Shown: positions 43,256 through 52,295, counted from the stretch's first letter. The stretch: 64,000 bases of DNA from Planctomycetaceae bacterium (GCA_009778035.1 WRKP01000002.1:1-64000), one strand, 5' to 3'. Numbers and translations are program-made. The notes: generated by a model from the letters alone, not told the origin.

Positions 43256-44233
43256 ATGTCAAAACTCAAACGCATTCTCATCACCGGCGGTGCTGGTTTC
43301 CTCGGCTCGCATCTCTGCGAACGCCTCGTCGCAGAACAACACGACGTCATTTGCGTCGATAATTTCTTCACCAGCCAAAAATCAAACATCGCGCATCTCC
43401 TGAATGAGCCAAACTTTGAGTTGATCCGACACGATATTACTTTTCCGCTCTACCTCGAAGTCGATGAAATATACAATTTGGCCTGTCCCGCCGCGCCTGG
43501 ACATTATCAATACGATCCCATCAGCACAATGAAAACGTCCGTGGCCGGCTCCATCAATATGCTCGGCCTCGCCAAACGCTGCCGAATCAACATTTTGCAA
43601 GCATCGACCAGCGAAGTTTACGGCGATCCCGATGTCCATCCGCAGCCGGAATCCTATTGCGGCAACGTCAATCCCATCGGCCCCCGAGCCTGTTACGACG
43701 AAGGAAAAAGAGCCGCCGAAACGCTTTTTATGGATTATCGGCGAATGCACAAAATGCCGATTCGCATCGTTCGCATTTTCAATACTTACGGCCCGAGAAT
43801 GCACCCTTACGATGGGCGAGTTGTTTCTAATTTTATCCGGCAGGCCCTGAAAGGCGAGCCGATTACGATTTTCGGCGATGGTTCGCAGACGCGTTCGTTC
43901 TGCTATCGCGATGATTTGGTCGAAGCGATGATCCGAATGATGAATAACGGCGAGGATTTTATCGGGCCGGTCAACATCGGCAATCCGTCGGAATTCACGA
44001 TACGTGAACTTGCCGAGATGATTATTCGTTTGGTGGGCAATCCAGCGGTGGGATTGGTTGAAAAGCCGCTTCCCGCCGATGATCCGAAGCAGCGATGTCC
44101 TGACATTTCGTTGGCTCGTGCGAAACTTGGTTGGCAGCCGACTGTTCCGTTGGAGGAGGGTTTGCGTAAGACGATTGATTGGTTCCGTTCGATTGATATG
44201 GAGCAGTATCGTCCGCCGACGCCGTGGTATTAG
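43256..44233 (+). CDS. uxs: UDP-glucuronate decarboxylase (UDP-xylose synthase)
   Basis: The protein has 325 residues from the ATG at 43256. It converts UDP-glucuronate to UDP-xylose and CO2 using bound NAD. This is an extended short-chain dehydrogenase: NAD-binding [19 protein letters not shown] at the N-terminus, then [15 protein letters not shown], and the catalytic Y-x-x-x-K in [16 protein letters not shown]-like [20 protein letters not shown] and the segment [20 protein letters not shown] with [16 protein letters not shown] are diagnostic of the UXS group. It supplies UDP-xylose for cell-surface polysaccharides. Upstream bases up to 43136 are in frame but lie across the promoter. Confidence 0.93.
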   Translation: MSKLKRILITGGAGFLGSHLCERLVAEQHDVICVDNFFTSQKSNIAHLLNEPNFELIRHDITFPLYLEVDEIYNLACPAAPGHYQYDPISTMKTSVAGSINMLGLAKRCRINILQASTSEVYGDPDVHPQPESYCGNVNPIGPRACYDEGKRAAETLFMDYRRMHKMPIRIVRIFNTYGPRMHPYDGRVVSNFIRQALKGEPITIFGDGSQTRSFCYRDDLVEAMIRMMNNGEDFIGPVNIGNPSEFTIRELAEMIIRLVGNPAVGLVEKPLPADDPKQRCPDISLARAKLGWQPTVPLEEGLRKTIDWFRSIDMEQYRPPTPWY

Positions 44234-44291
44234 AGTGTGTGAAAAGTTAGGCGGGGGACTGGCGTGCGATGAACGCAGGCACTATGATCCC

Positions 44292-44320
44292 TTGCGGCAA
44301 CGCAATCATTCTGCTACAAT
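44292..44320 (+). promoter_or_regulatory. Promoter of the esterase gene
   Basis: TTGCGG at 44292-44297 and TACAAT at 44315-44320, spaced 17 bp. The start codon is at 44354. Confidence 0.6.
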
Positions 44321-44353
44321 GCGGGCAGCCCTCCTTCAACCGCTAAACGCACC

Positions 44354-45637
44354 ATGAAAATGCTTCTTCCCCTGGCATGCCTGTTTATGCTGACGATCAC
44401 CGTTTCCGGTCAAACAAATGAACCTCCCACGCCAGGCACGCAAACCGCACAAAGCGTTCAACTGGCCGCCAGTACAAGCACCTGGCCCGATGGTCCCGAA
44501 GGATTTATGATGATCGGCGAACCAAGGCCAATTGATGAATCCAAAACCGAAACGGTACACTATTGGCTCTTTTTGCCGGCCAACTACGAAGCCCAAGCCC
44601 AAACCAGCGGCGCTCCGCTCCTGCTCTTCCTGCATGGTCGAGGCGAACGCGGAAACACGCCCGAGGACCTTGCCAAAGTCAAAGTCCACGGCCCGCCAAA
44701 ACTGCTCGACAATCCCGAATTCGCCAAAAATTTCCCCGCCGTTACCGTTTCGCCGCAGTGCAAAGACGGCTTCGCCTGGTCGCCCGCCCAACTGATGCTC
44801 TTGCTCGACCATATCGAAGCCAACTACAAAATCGACAAGAGCCGGATTTATATTACCGGATTGAGTATGGGCGGTTTCGGCACTTGGATGTGTTTGAATG
44901 AATCGCCGGGCCGATTTGCAGCGGCGGCTCCCATCTGCGGCGGCGGAAAACCGGACTGGGCAAGCAGGATGCTCCATACGCCTATTTGGGCATTCCACGG
45001 CGACCGGGATATGATTGTTCCGCTGGCCCTTTCGGAAAATATGGTCGAAGCAATCCGCAGTATCGGCAGAGCAATCCTCGCTGGCGGAAGGGATGTTCTC
45101 CTTACCGTATACGAAGGTGAGGGACATGATTCCTGGACGCGGACGTACAGTAACCAACTACTGTACGATTGGATGTTCCAGCAATCGTTAAGGTCGGTGG
45201 CGTCGAGGCCGGTGCCGGGGGCTCTATCGGAACCCGCATATTATACATTGTTGGGAATGCCGTTCGGCGAGGCACCAAGGCCGGAGGCATCCGACGTGGC
45301 AGCAGAGCGGATGGTCGAACGACCTCTCCGGGATGGCGAGAAATTTGTTGTATCCACCATACGGAATGAAGAAAGGCAGGTTTTTTCTGCTTCTTTGTTT
45401 GTTCAGCTTCGGAGGAGAGACGCTGTAGCCTTCGATCGGGAACACGATCGGCGAATGAATGAGGTTATTGACCGAATCACAACGATATTGGCTGCAACAA
45501 CGATTGAAGAACGTCAAGAGGTAGGCAATGTAAGCATCAAGGAGAAACTAAAGCGGGGAATCAATGATGTTCTCGGCACGCCTTGGGTGCAGCAGGTGTT
45601 CCTTCGCGATCCCAGTCTTTCGATTGATCGGCTATGA
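44354..45637 (+). CDS. Secreted alpha/beta-hydrolase (esterase/phospholipase-like)
   Basis: A 427-residue protein with a signal peptide (MLLPLACLFMLTITVSG). The hydrolase domain has the oxyanion segment LLLFLHGRGERGN and a complete triad: S171 in ITGLSMGGFG, D219 in FHGDRDMIVP and H258 in EGEGHDSW. It resembles planctomycetal dienelactone-hydrolase/phospholipase-carboxylesterase relatives acting on polysaccharide esters. From about residue 280 there is an extra ~145-residue C-terminal region, charged and partly helical, without a recognised domain. It converges with the sulfatase-like gene, and a MITE copy fills the gap. Confidence 0.82.
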   Translation: MKMLLPLACLFMLTITVSGQTNEPPTPGTQTAQSVQLAASTSTWPDGPEGFMMIGEPRPIDESKTETVHYWLFLPANYEAQAQTSGAPLLLFLHGRGERGNTPEDLAKVKVHGPPKLLDNPEFAKNFPAVTVSPQCKDGFAWSPAQLMLLLDHIEANYKIDKSRIYITGLSMGGFGTWMCLNESPGRFAAAAPICGGGKPDWASRMLHTPIWAFHGDRDMIVPLALSENMVEAIRSIGRAILAGGRDVLLTVYEGEGHDSWTRTYSNQLLYDWMFQQSLRSVASRPVPGALSEPAYYTLLGMPFGEAPRPEASDVAAERMVERPLRDGEKFVVSTIRNEERQVFSASLFVQLRRRDAVAFDREHDRRMNEVIDRITTILAATTIEERQEVGNVSIKEKLKRGINDVLGTPWVQQVFLRDPSLSIDRL

Positions 45638-45772
45638 AACGGGACTGGACCTTTTTTCGTCATTCCGGCGAAAGTCGGAACCCAGAAGAACCAACATCGC
45701 ACGCAATGCCTAGATCCCGGCTTGCGCCGGGATGACGGTGATTCTGTCCAGTGCAATTTGAAATACGCTCTA
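45633..45772. repeat. MITE-like element between convergent genes
   Basis: An eroded left end (GAAACGGGACTGGAC), both cores, and an intact right end GTGCAATTTGAAATACGCTC then TA. The right end is read as codons by the sulfatase-like gene on the minus strand, which continues through the element until a TAA-equivalent stop at 45660-45662. Confidence 0.8.
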
Positions 45773-46769
45773 AATCCTCCAAAACATGCGGACATCGGCC
45801 GGCAACGTCATTGACCTCCCAACGGTCGTCCGGCTTGACATACAGTTCCGTACCGGAAGACTTTCTGTATACAAACCAATCCGGCATGACCGTGACTCCG
45901 CCAGCAATGTGGATCGCTGCATGAAACTCATCCGGCTCGCTCGGCAAGATGTCGTTGGTCAAAAGTTTCCAAACATCGCCAGGTTGCAACAATGCCTGAC
46001 TGCGAAAACCTGAATGAAAACCGTCAGGAAAACGGATAAAAAGCGGTAAATGCACATTCTCCCCATATAAATCCTCGTTGGCCCCAATATAACGGTGCTC
46101 GCCCAACGAAAATCCGCGAACCGACATCAGCAACAACACGGTATTCCGGTCAAGTCCCTCTTCCTGCAAAAACGCGAGCAGGCCCGAAAGCGTGTCGTCC
46201 AAAACGCTCACGCCGCCGGAATACGCCTCCGCTACCGCTTGCCGAACGTCGGGATCAATGTTTTTGCCCGCAATATCAGGCAACGCAATGCCCGAATAAG
46301 GATCAGGGTCTTCATCAACCTGATAACGCTGCCGATACGAAATGGGAAAGTCCCACGGCCCGCGAAAGCCTTTGAAATGCGCCCAAAAGACAAACGGCTC
46401 GTCCGTTCGCTGCTGCAACAGGTCGGCCAACGTTGCGATATTATGATAAAATTGCGTGCCTTCGATTTTTCGAACGGGATATTTTCGGGATTTTGCCTCC
46501 AATCGGTGTTTTGCGTCGAATCGGCCTGCGTGTTCGTGCAGAAAAACGCCGGCATCGTCGGTCAGCAAGGTTTTATGATAGTCCGTTGGAAATTGCCAAA
46601 GTTCGTTGAGCGTTGTTGATAGGTCGAGTGAGGCCGCATAGAATCGGTCAAACAGGGCGGATTGGCACGCGAGGGCATCGAGTGTCGGCGTTTGGATCCA
46701 GGTATTCCCGAACGCACCGATCATCCCGTGTTGCAGTCCGTCGATGGAAAGGCAAAGATAGTTCGGCAT
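45660..46769 (-). CDS. Sulfatase-fold protein lacking the active site
   Basis: The protein has 369 residues from the ATG at 46769 (MPNYLCLSIDGLQHGMIGAF). The fold is that of type I sulfatases: NTWIQTPTLDALACQSALFD, FVFWAHFKGFRGPWDF and LSGLLAFLQEEGLDRNTVLL all align by pattern. The residues that make a sulfatase are gone. The C/S-x-P-S-R site that becomes formylglycine is replaced by ASLDLSTT, the N-terminal metal-binding Asp pair is IDGLQ, and the usual SDHG is SVRG. It is therefore probably not catalytic. The last ~30 residues (QNHRHPGASRDLGIACDVGS and on) are translated MITE. It follows the 46804 gene by 34 bp, likely in one operon. Confidence 0.8.
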   Translation of the reverse strand: MPNYLCLSIDGLQHGMIGAFGNTWIQTPTLDALACQSALFDRFYAASLDLSTTLNELWQFPTDYHKTLLTDDAGVFLHEHAGRFDAKHRLEAKSRKYPVRKIEGTQFYHNIATLADLLQQRTDEPFVFWAHFKGFRGPWDFPISYRQRYQVDEDPDPYSGIALPDIAGKNIDPDVRQAVAEAYSGGVSVLDDTLSGLLAFLQEEGLDRNTVLLLMSVRGFSLGEHRYIGANEDLYGENVHLPLFIRFPDGFHSGFRSQALLQPGDVWKLLTNDILPSEPDEFHAAIHIAGGVTVMPDWFVYRKSSGTELYVKPDDRWEVNDVAGRCPHVLEDLERISNCTGQNHRHPGASRDLGIACDVGSSGFRLSPE

Positions 46770-46803
46770 GGGCAAGTTCTGAATGTTGTCGCGACGCACT
46801 TTC

Positions 46804-48342
46804 CTACCTTTCCCCTGGTTGTAAATGCAGATCGAGTTTAATTTCGCCTTCATCACCGTTGACCGCGAAATCCGCAATCTGTAAGGAAACGTCGGGATTC
46901 ACATACGACGAAACCGAAATGTCGTATATCCGTCCGACGGCCGGAAGCGAATACTCGTATTTTCCGCCTGAATTCGGCTTGTCTCCATCACTGACCTGCC
47001 GAACAACCACGCCGTCAGGACAGCCGCCCGGCGGACATTTTTCAAATAGAAAAATCAGGTACTGCTCCGAAGGCGTTCCATCAGGGTTGTAGACCGTTCC
47101 ATGCAGCCGGATGCCGTTTCCGAGCACAAAATCCAGCCGCCGTTCCTCAATGCCGTCGCCGACGTCAAACGCAAAAACGCCCGGTGCGGCACCGAGTTCG
47201 CTTTCAACTCCAATATCATATAGTTCCCCCGCCTTGGCCCAAGGAATGCTAAATTCGCCGTTCGCATTGCTCCATTGGATACCGTGTCCACAAAGATTAT
47301 GCCGACTGATCGTGATGCCCGACCACGCAACCGGGGTGCCGTCGGCACGTTTCACGGTTCCTTTGACGTTCGCTCGACGCTCCAAAACCAGCGTCGGAAT
47401 TGCTTCGGAAGGATCGAAATCGGTCGAAAATTTGTCCGTGTTTCCGAAAAACAGACGGCTGCCGTCCGGCATCAGGACGCCTTCAGCGGGAGGACGTGCG
47501 ACAAAATATGTTCGCTCGGAAATCGACGGCACCGTGGCGATTCCTTGAGCGTCAGTTACGGAAAGAATCGGAATCCAGATATTGATACTATCTACGCCAG
47601 GCTTGCGCTGGAGCCAAGCGTTAACTTCGATGCCCGGTATCGGCGTTTGATGTTCGTCAACTACACGAACGGGATACGTTTGCCACGGTATCAGTGTCAG
47701 CGAGAACGGCCCGTCGCTGATACTGCCCGGCGAGGTTTCGCTCCTGAGCCCTCTGCCTTCTTCGGTTTCCACATAGTCCATCCCGAGTTCTGTGTGAACG
47801 GCAAACACTTGATGGAGTGTCCGTATTCCATCTTCGGGATAGGCAAAACGGAAATGACCGTCTTTGTCGGTGTACGTAACACTCGGATAGGGCGTATCCC
47901 AAGTGCCGCCGACCATAGCACCTGCGACGGGAGTGCCGGTTCCGTCGGTAACAGTTCCGGTAATGATTCGGGTTTTTTCCAGCGTGAGCGTGAATTCGGT
48001 AATCTCCGATATGCCTTCTTTGAGTTTTGGTCTTGCTTCTGCAAGCCGTTCTTTTTCAGGGGAAAAGGCGTAGAGGGGCATTCCCCTGTGGAATCGTTCG
48101 GCTGGAATCGGCAGGACGAATTTTCCGTGTTCATCGGTGCGTTGCCGTCGTTCTGGATTCACAATTTCGGCCAAAGTATGGCCGCCGTAGTAGACTTCGG
48201 CATCGGCAACGGGTTTGCCAGCATCATCGACGACGGTTCCCTGGAGCAGGATGGTATGAGTTGGTATTTCGGCGAGGAGTGAGGCGGTTGCAACGAGCAT
48301 CGCCGAGCCGACGGCGAAAAGGATAGAATGGAACTTTTGCAT
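46804..48342 (-). CDS. Secreted protein with repeated carboxypeptidase-regulatory-like domains
   Basis: A 512-residue protein with a signal peptide (SILFAVGSAMLVATASLLAE). Four to five beta-sandwich modules follow, each opening with a G-x-V-x-D-x-x-G-x-P motif: LQGTVVDDAGKPVADAEVYY, ITGTVTDGTGTPVAGAMVGG, VKGTVKRADGTPVAWSGITI and LHGTVYNPDGTPSEQYLIFL. They closely resemble the tail of the BlaR1-type sensor at 4454. The domains probably serve adhesion or binding outside the cell. There is no enzyme domain. It is the first gene of a likely two-gene operon with the sulfatase-like protein. Confidence 0.82.
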   Translation of the reverse strand: MQKFHSILFAVGSAMLVATASLLAEIPTHTILLQGTVVDDAGKPVADAEVYYGGHTLAEIVNPERRQRTDEHGKFVLPIPAERFHRGMPLYAFSPEKERLAEARPKLKEGISEITEFTLTLEKTRIITGTVTDGTGTPVAGAMVGGTWDTPYPSVTYTDKDGHFRFAYPEDGIRTLHQVFAVHTELGMDYVETEEGRGLRSETSPGSISDGPFSLTLIPWQTYPVRVVDEHQTPIPGIEVNAWLQRKPGVDSINIWIPILSVTDAQGIATVPSISERTYFVARPPAEGVLMPDGSRLFFGNTDKFSTDFDPSEAIPTLVLERRANVKGTVKRADGTPVAWSGITISRHNLCGHGIQWSNANGEFSIPWAKAGELYDIGVESELGAAPGVFAFDVGDGIEERRLDFVLGNGIRLHGTVYNPDGTPSEQYLIFLFEKCPPGGCPDGVVVRQVSDGDKPNSGGKYEYSLPAVGRIYDISVSSYVNPDVSLQIADFAVNGDEGEIKLDLHLQPGER

Positions 48343-48436
48343 AGCGGCGGATTGGAGAGGGAAATCCTGGCTTCTCTGATAGCATTATCCTTTTCCGCGT
48401 TGCTTATGGCAAGCCCCCCATTGCCTGATGTGGGAG

Positions 48437-48483
48437 CCTAATGTGGGATTCCGGCTTGCCGGAGTGACGGCTTCCGAACAAGT
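48437..48483. repeat. Fragment of the variant MITE-like element
   Basis: GGATTCCGGCTTGCCGGAGT followed by GACGGCTTCCGAACAAGTC, matching the core and right end of the element at 13563-13683. The remainder of 48343-48558 shows no gene. Confidence 0.6.
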
Positions 48484-48558
48484 CAAAGAAGGCGATGCGT
48501 AAGATCGCCTTTTCAGAGCCCGTGGCGTCTGCCAGGGTGATGATCAATGCTGTAATTA

Positions 48559-49125
48559 TCAATGCAACGGAGCATGCACCTCGCCGCCGCCAACTCGATG
48601 GAAATGATCTTTGTCAATATAAATCACTTCGACGCCCGACTCCGTCTTGATCTCGTGCGGAACCGGCCAACCCACATGCGTGATTTCCTCAAAATAAACC
48701 GTACATTTATAGTGAGCATGATGCAACTGCACCGGGCCAACCAAAGGCACCACCCGCGGAGGATCAATATAGTCCGCAATCAGTTCCTTCGTGATTCCCT
48801 TGACGTTACGCATCGTAACTTCCAAGCCGGGAATGCCGCCGCTGACCGGACGTATCTCTTCCAATGCCCTGATGACTTCATCATCCGACGGAGGGTCAAG
48901 TGCAATATGATTCTCATCCAAAATCGGCGGGAGAATCGCGACCTTGCCGTATCGGGCCTTCTCAAAAGCATGGTCTTCCGCCTTTTGCTGATGAAAGGGA
49001 CTCACCGGAGCGGGAATACTCAAGACTCCAAGTCCAGGACCGTGAACGCCAATGCAGCCGCTCGAGGCGGCAATGGCCACTGCAAGCACCCATGTGCAAC
49101 CTATTGTGTAAATCTTCTTTGTCAT
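48559..49125 (-). CDS. Putative lipoprotein of unknown function
   Basis: The protein has 188 residues. The N-terminus has a hydrophobic helix ending in IAASSGC, a plausible though not ideal lipobox, so C24 would carry the lipid. The mature part has KARYGKVAILPPILDENHI, ALEEIRPVSGGIPGLEV and a His-rich stretch LHHAHYKCTVYFEEITHVG. The C-terminus ends GGGEVHAPLH. No domain is recognised, although the organisation resembles short planctomycetal lipoproteins. The histidines could bind metal, but this is speculation. Confidence 0.7.
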   Translation of the reverse strand: MTKKIYTIGCTWVLAVAIAASSGCIGVHGPGLGVLSIPAPVSPFHQQKAEDHAFEKARYGKVAILPPILDENHIALDPPSDDEVIRALEEIRPVSGGIPGLEVTMRNVKGITKELIADYIDPPRVVPLVGPVQLHHAHYKCTVYFEEITHVGWPVPHEIKTESGVEVIYIDKDHFHRVGGGEVHAPLH

Positions 49126-49199
49126 TTTGCCAATCCTTTGTGTTTTGTGTGCGATTCGGTATTGCTCTTGTATCTATTACGAGATGTCAGTACATTTGC

Positions 49200-49262
49200 G
49201 AGACCGCCCTTGCCGGGCGGAGCATATATTAGCCCAGGGCTTCAGCCCTGGAGAGCCTTACG
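49200..49262. repeat. Two GC-rich hairpins upstream of the lipoprotein gene
   Basis: CCGCCCTTGCCGGGCGG and CCAGGGCTTCAGCCCTGG form separate strong hairpins just after the stop of the 49273 gene. They may terminate it; the second is similar in style to the second palindromic family. Confidence 0.55.
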
Positions 49263-49272
49263 AGGCGAATTA

Positions 49273-50139
49273 TTAGTACGTATACTGTTGCGGTTGTCGG
49301 AACAGTCCAGAGAACGGGCCTGACGGCGTGCCATCATCGAAATCCAACCACCAATTTCCGTTGTTAAACTCCAGCGTTACTTTGCGCCAGTCCATTGGCA
49401 CCTGCGGATAGGGATAAAACGGGCCGATATAGGGCCAAGCCTGCGGCGAATACGCTCTCGGATAGGAAACCTGGGCGTAATTCGGGTAGTTTGCATACGC
49501 AGGCCAAGCATATTCCGGCAGATGCGCTTGGTGATACTGTCCCGCCATCTGACCGTGGTGTGCCTGCTGGTGAGGGGCTGGATGCTGCTGCATCGGCTGA
49601 GCAGGCATTGCATGTTGAACCGGTGCAAATGGAGCACCAACTGCCGGATGCTGACCAGGATGCACGCCGTACGCAGCCGGATAATGCTGTTGCGTGTACT
49701 GCGGCAACGCTGCGCCGGGACCCGTTTGCGGAGCCTGTACCGGCTGTCCTTGTCGAGCGGCAGGAGCGGGTGTTCTGCTCGGAATCGGCGCAGGATCGGT
49801 CAAAGCGGCGACGGGCGGCCTTCGGGCAGGTAACTGGGCTTGCATTGCGGCGGCGGCTTTCGCAGCGGCAACTTGAATCTCGTTACTGACCACGGTAACA
49901 TTGACGCCGGGTATGTTTTGGACATATTCGGCAATTTGTCGCCGCTGATCCTGCGAAACGGCTTCCCCGGCGAGGCCGACTTGTCCGCCTTGATAGGCGA
50001 CATTGATGTCTGCATCGGGAAACTTATTACCGATCGCTTGCGCGATCTTTTCTGCTGCTTCTTGGTTATTCCCGAGAGCAGGGCCGGATGCTTGAACGAG
50101 CATCGCTATCAAAATAAACGGAATTATGAGCAATCGCAT
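49273..50139 (-). CDS. BON-domain-like secreted protein with a Pro/Gln/His-rich tail
   Basis: The protein has 288 residues from the ATG at 50139, set by GGAGGAAATAATG; the frame extends upstream to 50298 without a site. The signal peptide (LLIIPFILIAMLVQASG) is followed by a ~70-residue BON-like fold: AAEKIAQAIGNKFPDADINV, QVGLAGEAVSQDQRRQIAEY and GVNVTVVSNEIQV, with the central G-x-V-x-L-x-G strand. BON domains bind membranes or attach to other envelope proteins. The remaining ~190 residues are low complexity, rich in Pro, Gln, His, Tyr and Ala, ending in a small aromatic module (KVTLEFNNGNWWLDFDDGTP). Confidence 0.75.
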   Translation of the reverse strand: MRLLIIPFILIAMLVQASGPALGNNQEAAEKIAQAIGNKFPDADINVAYQGGQVGLAGEAVSQDQRRQIAEYVQNIPGVNVTVVSNEIQVAAAKAAAAMQAQLPARRPPVAALTDPAPIPSRTPAPAARQGQPVQAPQTGPGAALPQYTQQHYPAAYGVHPGQHPAVGAPFAPVQHAMPAQPMQQHPAPHQQAHHGQMAGQYHQAHLPEYAWPAYANYPNYAQVSYPRAYSPQAWPYIGPFYPYPQVPMDWRKVTLEFNNGNWWLDFDDGTPSGPFSGLFRQPQQYTY

Positions 50140-50312
50140 TATTTCCTCCGAACGACTTAACTGATAAAGCACCCTAAAATTTTTAGGTGGACATCCCTGA
50201 TGGTGTGCCTTCTCATTCAATCGTCTTGCCGCGAATAGGAACTTCACAAAAAACGAAAAAATGCGCCCCAGGTGCTGACGCTGCAAACTCTTGCGCAAAA
50301 TCCGGTCTCTTT

Positions 50313-50348
50313 ATAACGATTATAACGGTTATAGCGATTATAACGACA
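50313..50348. repeat. 9-bp tandem repeat upstream of the first flagellin
   Basis: Four units in a row: ATAACGATT, ATAACGGTT, ATAGCGATT, ATAACGACA. The array lies about 130 bp before the flagellin ATG. Similar TTATAGCG or TATAAC motifs occur before the second flagellin, the HtrA-type protease and at about 3016. Confidence 0.75.
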
Positions 50349-50383
50349 GAATAATCGGAATTTTCGTTAAATTCCGATTATTC
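50349..50383. promoter_or_regulatory. 14-bp perfect inverted repeat before the first flagellin
   Basis: GAATAATCGGAATT pairs perfectly with AATTCCGATTATTC around a 7-nt loop. It has no T-run, so it reads more like an operator or RNA hairpin than a terminator. It sits between divergent genes. Confidence 0.6.
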
Positions 50384-50476
50384 CATATTACCCATATTGA
50401 CGGAATAATCCGCATATTCTAAATTGTCGGCATCCTCGTTATTATCCTTATATCCCGAACATTCGGCATAATCGTT

Positions 50477-51337
50477 ATGAACATCGTTTTTAATCCCGGC
50501 GCAAACGAATATCGGTCGATTTTGCTCTTCAACCGCATAGGCCTGGAAATTGCCGAAACCGTCCGAAGACTCGAAACGGGCCAGCGAATTATCAGCGGAA
50601 AAGACGATCCGACGGGTCTTATTTCCCGCGAAATCATGCGGGCCGACATCCGAGGCATCCAGGCTGCCCAACGCTCAACTTCCGCGGCGAATCAAATGCT
50701 TTCCACGGCGGAAAGCGGCCTGTCGAACATCTCCCAAATGCTCATCGGCGACATCAACGACCGAGACGACGGAGGCTTGCTCGGCTTGATTTATGATGAT
50801 AACCTGACGGCGGATGTGAAACGTCAGCAAATTAACGACATTTTGAACATGATAGACGGCACGGTTCGGGCAACGACCTACAACGGCAAGCGGCTGCTCG
50901 ATGGTTCGACCGGCGAATTGCTCTTCCAACTCGGTAAAGATGTGCAGGAATCTATGCAATACCGAATGACGATAGCGAATATGACGACGACGCAACTCGG
51001 CGGAGCAAGCGGCACGCTGCACGAATTGCGAACGATAGATTTGGATTCGGAAGACGGCAAGGCACGGGCCTATGCGATTGTCAATGAGGCACACAATGCG
51101 ACGACGGTGCAACGCGGGTCAATCGGTGCCGTGCAAAAGCATGTTTTGGACAGTAATGCCAGAAGTTTGGAGAGTCAGTTGGAAATGGTTTCGGAATCGG
51201 AAGCATTGATTTCCAATGCAGATATGGCATTCGAGTCTTCGCGGCTCAATCGAGCGGAGATCCTTGCCCAATCGACATTGTATTCGATCCTGTATTACCG
51301 CAATTTCGACCGCCTTTTTGCCAATTTGTTGTTGTAG
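50477..51337 (+). CDS. Flagellin-like protein (first of two)
   Basis: A 286-residue protein with both conserved flagellin ends and almost no variable middle. N-terminal: FNRIGLEIAETVRRLETGQR then IISGKDDPTGLISREIMRAD, the classic helical D0/D1 region (compare SGLRINSAKDDAAGLAIS). C-terminal: LESQLEMVSESEALISNADM then AFESSRLNRAEILAQ, corresponding to the AESRIRDADFAAE segment. The centre (TYNGKRLLDGSTGELLFQLG) is short. Flagellins polymerise into the filament; the small size could also fit a FlgL-type junction protein. The paralogue follows after 105 bp. No flagellar assembly genes are present; motA lies 40 kb away. Confidence 0.85.
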   Translation: MNIVFNPGANEYRSILLFNRIGLEIAETVRRLETGQRIISGKDDPTGLISREIMRADIRGIQAAQRSTSAANQMLSTAESGLSNISQMLIGDINDRDDGGLLGLIYDDNLTADVKRQQINDILNMIDGTVRATTYNGKRLLDGSTGELLFQLGKDVQESMQYRMTIANMTTTQLGGASGTLHELRTIDLDSEDGKARAYAIVNEAHNATTVQRGSIGAVQKHVLDSNARSLESQLEMVSESEALISNADMAFESSRLNRAEILAQSTLYSILYYRNFDRLFANLLL

Positions 51338-51374
51338 ATGCACGCACCCGTTGCTTTTTTCGCCATTTTGCCTA

Positions 51375-51425
51375 AAATACCTATCATAATCCGTATAACC
51401 GGTATAACCGGACCTTTTAACCCTT
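51375..51425. repeat. 9-bp direct repeat upstream of the second flagellin
   Basis: GTATAACCG occurs twice in tandem at 51393-51410, about 33 bp before the ATG, in the same style as the array before the first flagellin. TATCATAAT lies just before it. Confidence 0.55.
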
Positions 51426-51442
51426 AACCATCCTACGATACC

Positions 51443-52291
51443 ATGACCATTTGGTTCAGCACAAACATCCCGGAAATGCGGGCAATTTCGTCCTTTAACA
51501 GGGCCAGCACAGACATCAGCGAAATACAACAGCGGTTCGCGACGGGGCAGCGAATCAATTCCGGCAGGGATGATCCGGGCGGACTCATCGTGAGGGAAGG
51601 ACTCCGAGCGGATATCAAAGGCATTCACGGTTTGCAGGCGGGAATGGGGCAAGCGGAAAACCTGACAAATGTCGCGGCCGGCGGAATGATGAAACTGCTT
51701 GAACTCATTGCTGGCTCCGACCCGAGCAATCCGTCGGAAGCCAGCCTGCTCGGGGCATTGAATGGAGAGGGGGATGCGGCCGCCAAAAAAGTAATCGCGA
51801 CAAACTTTATGACGCTGTATGATTCGATTGTCGCGTCAACAACGTACAGCGGTGATAAACTCCTGGCTACGACGGACGGTCTGGCCAAGACCTATCAACT
51901 TGGCGGCGGGCAATCGTTGGCGTTCACTCTTCCTGATTTACAGTCAAGCGTTAGTGCTTCGGCGGCAGCCGGTTTGAAAACTGCGATTGAAGCCATTGCC
52001 AATGACACGACGCTTGCAGCGGCTGTTACAGCGGCGGAAACCTTGCAAACTGCTATCGCGACGCATGTGGGAACGCTTGGCGGCAGTCAGAATGTGATTG
52101 CGTTGAATCAGCGAGCCTTGGATTCGCGATTGGAGTCGTTTGTGGGAGCGGAGGGTCGCATATCCAATGTGGATCTTGCGTGGGAGTCGAGTCGGATGGC
52201 TCGAGCGGAATTATTGGCACAGAATTCGATGAATTCGATCCTTTACAACAGAAATTACGCTGCATTTGCGGTGCGTTCGCTGTTCGGCTAG
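51443..52291 (+). CDS. Flagellin-like protein (second of two)
   Basis: A 282-residue paralogue of the preceding gene. The N-terminal D0/D1 helix reads FNRASTDISEIQQRFATGQR, then INSGRDDPGGLIVREGLRAD. The C-terminal counterpart is LDSRLESFVGAEGRISNVDL, then AWESSRMARAELLAQNSMNS. The middle is Ala/Thr-rich (VTAAETLQTAIATHVGTLGG), as is common in the exposed part of short flagellins. The two genes are in tandem with separate upstream repeat motifs, so they may be expressed separately. The filament may contain both. Export machinery is not in the window. Confidence 0.87.
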   Translation: MTIWFSTNIPEMRAISSFNRASTDISEIQQRFATGQRINSGRDDPGGLIVREGLRADIKGIHGLQAGMGQAENLTNVAAGGMMKLLELIAGSDPSNPSEASLLGALNGEGDAAAKKVIATNFMTLYDSIVASTTYSGDKLLATTDGLAKTYQLGGGQSLAFTLPDLQSSVSASAAAGLKTAIEAIANDTTLAAAVTAAETLQTAIATHVGTLGGSQNVIALNQRALDSRLESFVGAEGRISNVDLAWESSRMARAELLAQNSMNSILYNRNYAAFAVRSLFG

Positions 52292-52295
52292 TGGG

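Noticed and set aside
50477-52291. The two flagellin-like genes as a hook-associated FlgL/FlgK pair
   Set aside because: The N- and C-terminal signatures and short, similar lengths fit small flagellins better; FlgK would be far longer. FlgL for one of them cannot be fully excluded.
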